In this document: piece by piece, positions 5,616 to 6,060 of the stretch
Layout: each line of letters starts with the position of its first letter
Position numbering within the stretch: position 1 is the stretch's first letter
From: Akkermansia sp.
GTDB taxonomy: Bacteria; Verrucomicrobiota; Verrucomicrobiia; Verrucomicrobiales; Akkermansiaceae
NCBI GenBank assembly: GCA_017555465.1
Contig: JAFZGH010000136.1
Coordinates: 1 to 6,060 of the forward strand
DNA length: 6,060 nt
Direction: 5' to 3'
The notes under the pieces: generated by a model
The model's database searches: none
What the model saw: only the letters and a program-made list of their open reading frames with translations
What the model was told of the DNA's origin: nothing
Made by a program: the position numbers and the translations under genes

Positions 5616-6060
5616 TTATTTCATATCGGTCACGCCGATGCGGTCGAGGAGATTGAGCTGCTGCATGAGCTGCTCTGCTGTGGTCTGGCCTTTGAGGAGG
5701 CTGCGGTAGTGTTCAATCAGTTCGGTGGTTTTCTCGGCAGTTTCGTCAAGTAGCTCCAGACGGAAACGGTTCAGGCCGCAGCGGCGCATGCCGTCCACAT
5801 AGCGGGCAGCTGATTGAGCCTGGCCGTTGAACATGGTGTTGCGGCAGCCCTCATCGCTGCGCAGGTAGTGCATGGCGTGCGTGCGGTCCATGATGCGCAC
5901 CTTGTGGTGGTCGCAGGGCTGGCCGCAGTCCTTGAAGCTGTGTCCCTGGCTCAGGAAGGTGCAGAACACGCAGTGCTCGGTGTGGAACATGGGGATGTGC
6001 TGGTGCAGTGTGAGCTCCAGCGCCGGGCCGCAGCCGCTCTTCAGCAAATCTGCCAGCTGG
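5616..6060 (-). CDS. Peptidase U32 family protein, C-terminal part (continues beyond the window)
   Basis: The last 147 residues are present; the frame stays open to the window edge, and the apparent start at 6047 is an internal TTG. The block ELTLHQHIPMFHTEHCVFCTF followed by CGQPC, then GCRNTMFN and a FRLELLDET strand, matches the C-terminal part of the larger U32 family proteins. In characterised U32 members (RlhA, TrhP, UbiU/UbiV) cysteines bind an iron-sulphur cluster and the proteins act in RNA or ubiquinone hydroxylation rather than as proven proteases. Here Cys30, Cys33, Cys45, Cys49 and Cys72 (counted from the first full codon) are the candidate ligands. The exact substrate cannot be told from this fragment. 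The gene converges on the secreted-protein gene, and the UUCG hairpin lies between them. Confidence 0.88.
   Translation of the reverse strand, partial: QLADLLKSGCGPALELTLHQHIPMFHTEHCVFCTFLSQGHSFKDCGQPCDHHKVRIMDRTHAMHYLRSDEGCRNTMFNGQAQSAARYVDGMRRCGLNRFRLELLDETAEKTTELIEHYRSLLKGQTTAEQLMQQLNLLDRIGVTDMK

Overview
The window looks like chromosomal DNA of a bacterium of the Verrucomicrobiota (PVC group), possibly an Akkermansia-like gut member. The grounds are a moderately GC-rich sequence, a strongly divergent FtsZ directly behind FtsA, start codons without Shine-Dalgarno sequences, and a Clostridium/Chlamydia-type phosphatidylserine decarboxylase next to the division genes. The phylum is an inference from protein character. 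No 16S or other decisive marker is present.

Layout: (1) 1-888 (+), the 3' two thirds of ftsA; (2) 916-2550 (+), ftsZ, 27 bp downstream and probably in the same operon; (3) 2571-2608, an almost perfect 38-bp palindrome, followed by a candidate promoter for psd; (4) 2628-3536 (+), psd; (5) 3533-3638, a nested inverted repeat between the converging ends of psd and the next gene; (6) 3647-4531 (-), an alpha/beta hydrolase with Asp in place of the nucleophile Ser; (7) a 66-bp divergent promoter region; (8) 4598-5578 (+), an unrecognised secreted protein with an NTF2-like look in its first half; (9) 5583-5612, a UUCG-tetraloop terminator; (10) 5616-6060 (-), the C-terminal end of a peptidase U32 family protein.

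FtsA and FtsZ form the cytokinetic ring pair: FtsA has a basic amphipathic C-terminal tail that would tether FtsZ filaments to the membrane. Psd makes phosphatidylethanolamine and is a housekeeping membrane-lipid enzyme. The hydrolase, secreted protein and U32 gene look like independent units, since they lie on alternating strands separated by hairpins.

Points most worth following: FtsZ has lost the normal T7 loop catalytic signature (NIGLDE instead of NxDFAD) and has altered T1 and T3 motifs; the hydrolase combines an Asp at the nucleophile elbow with a degenerate oxyanion motif; two unusual palindromes flank psd; and three genes have -10-like boxes so close to their start codons that leaderless or near-leaderless mRNAs are plausible. 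I see no CRISPR array, transposase, tRNA or rRNA, and no convincing novel multi-gene system.
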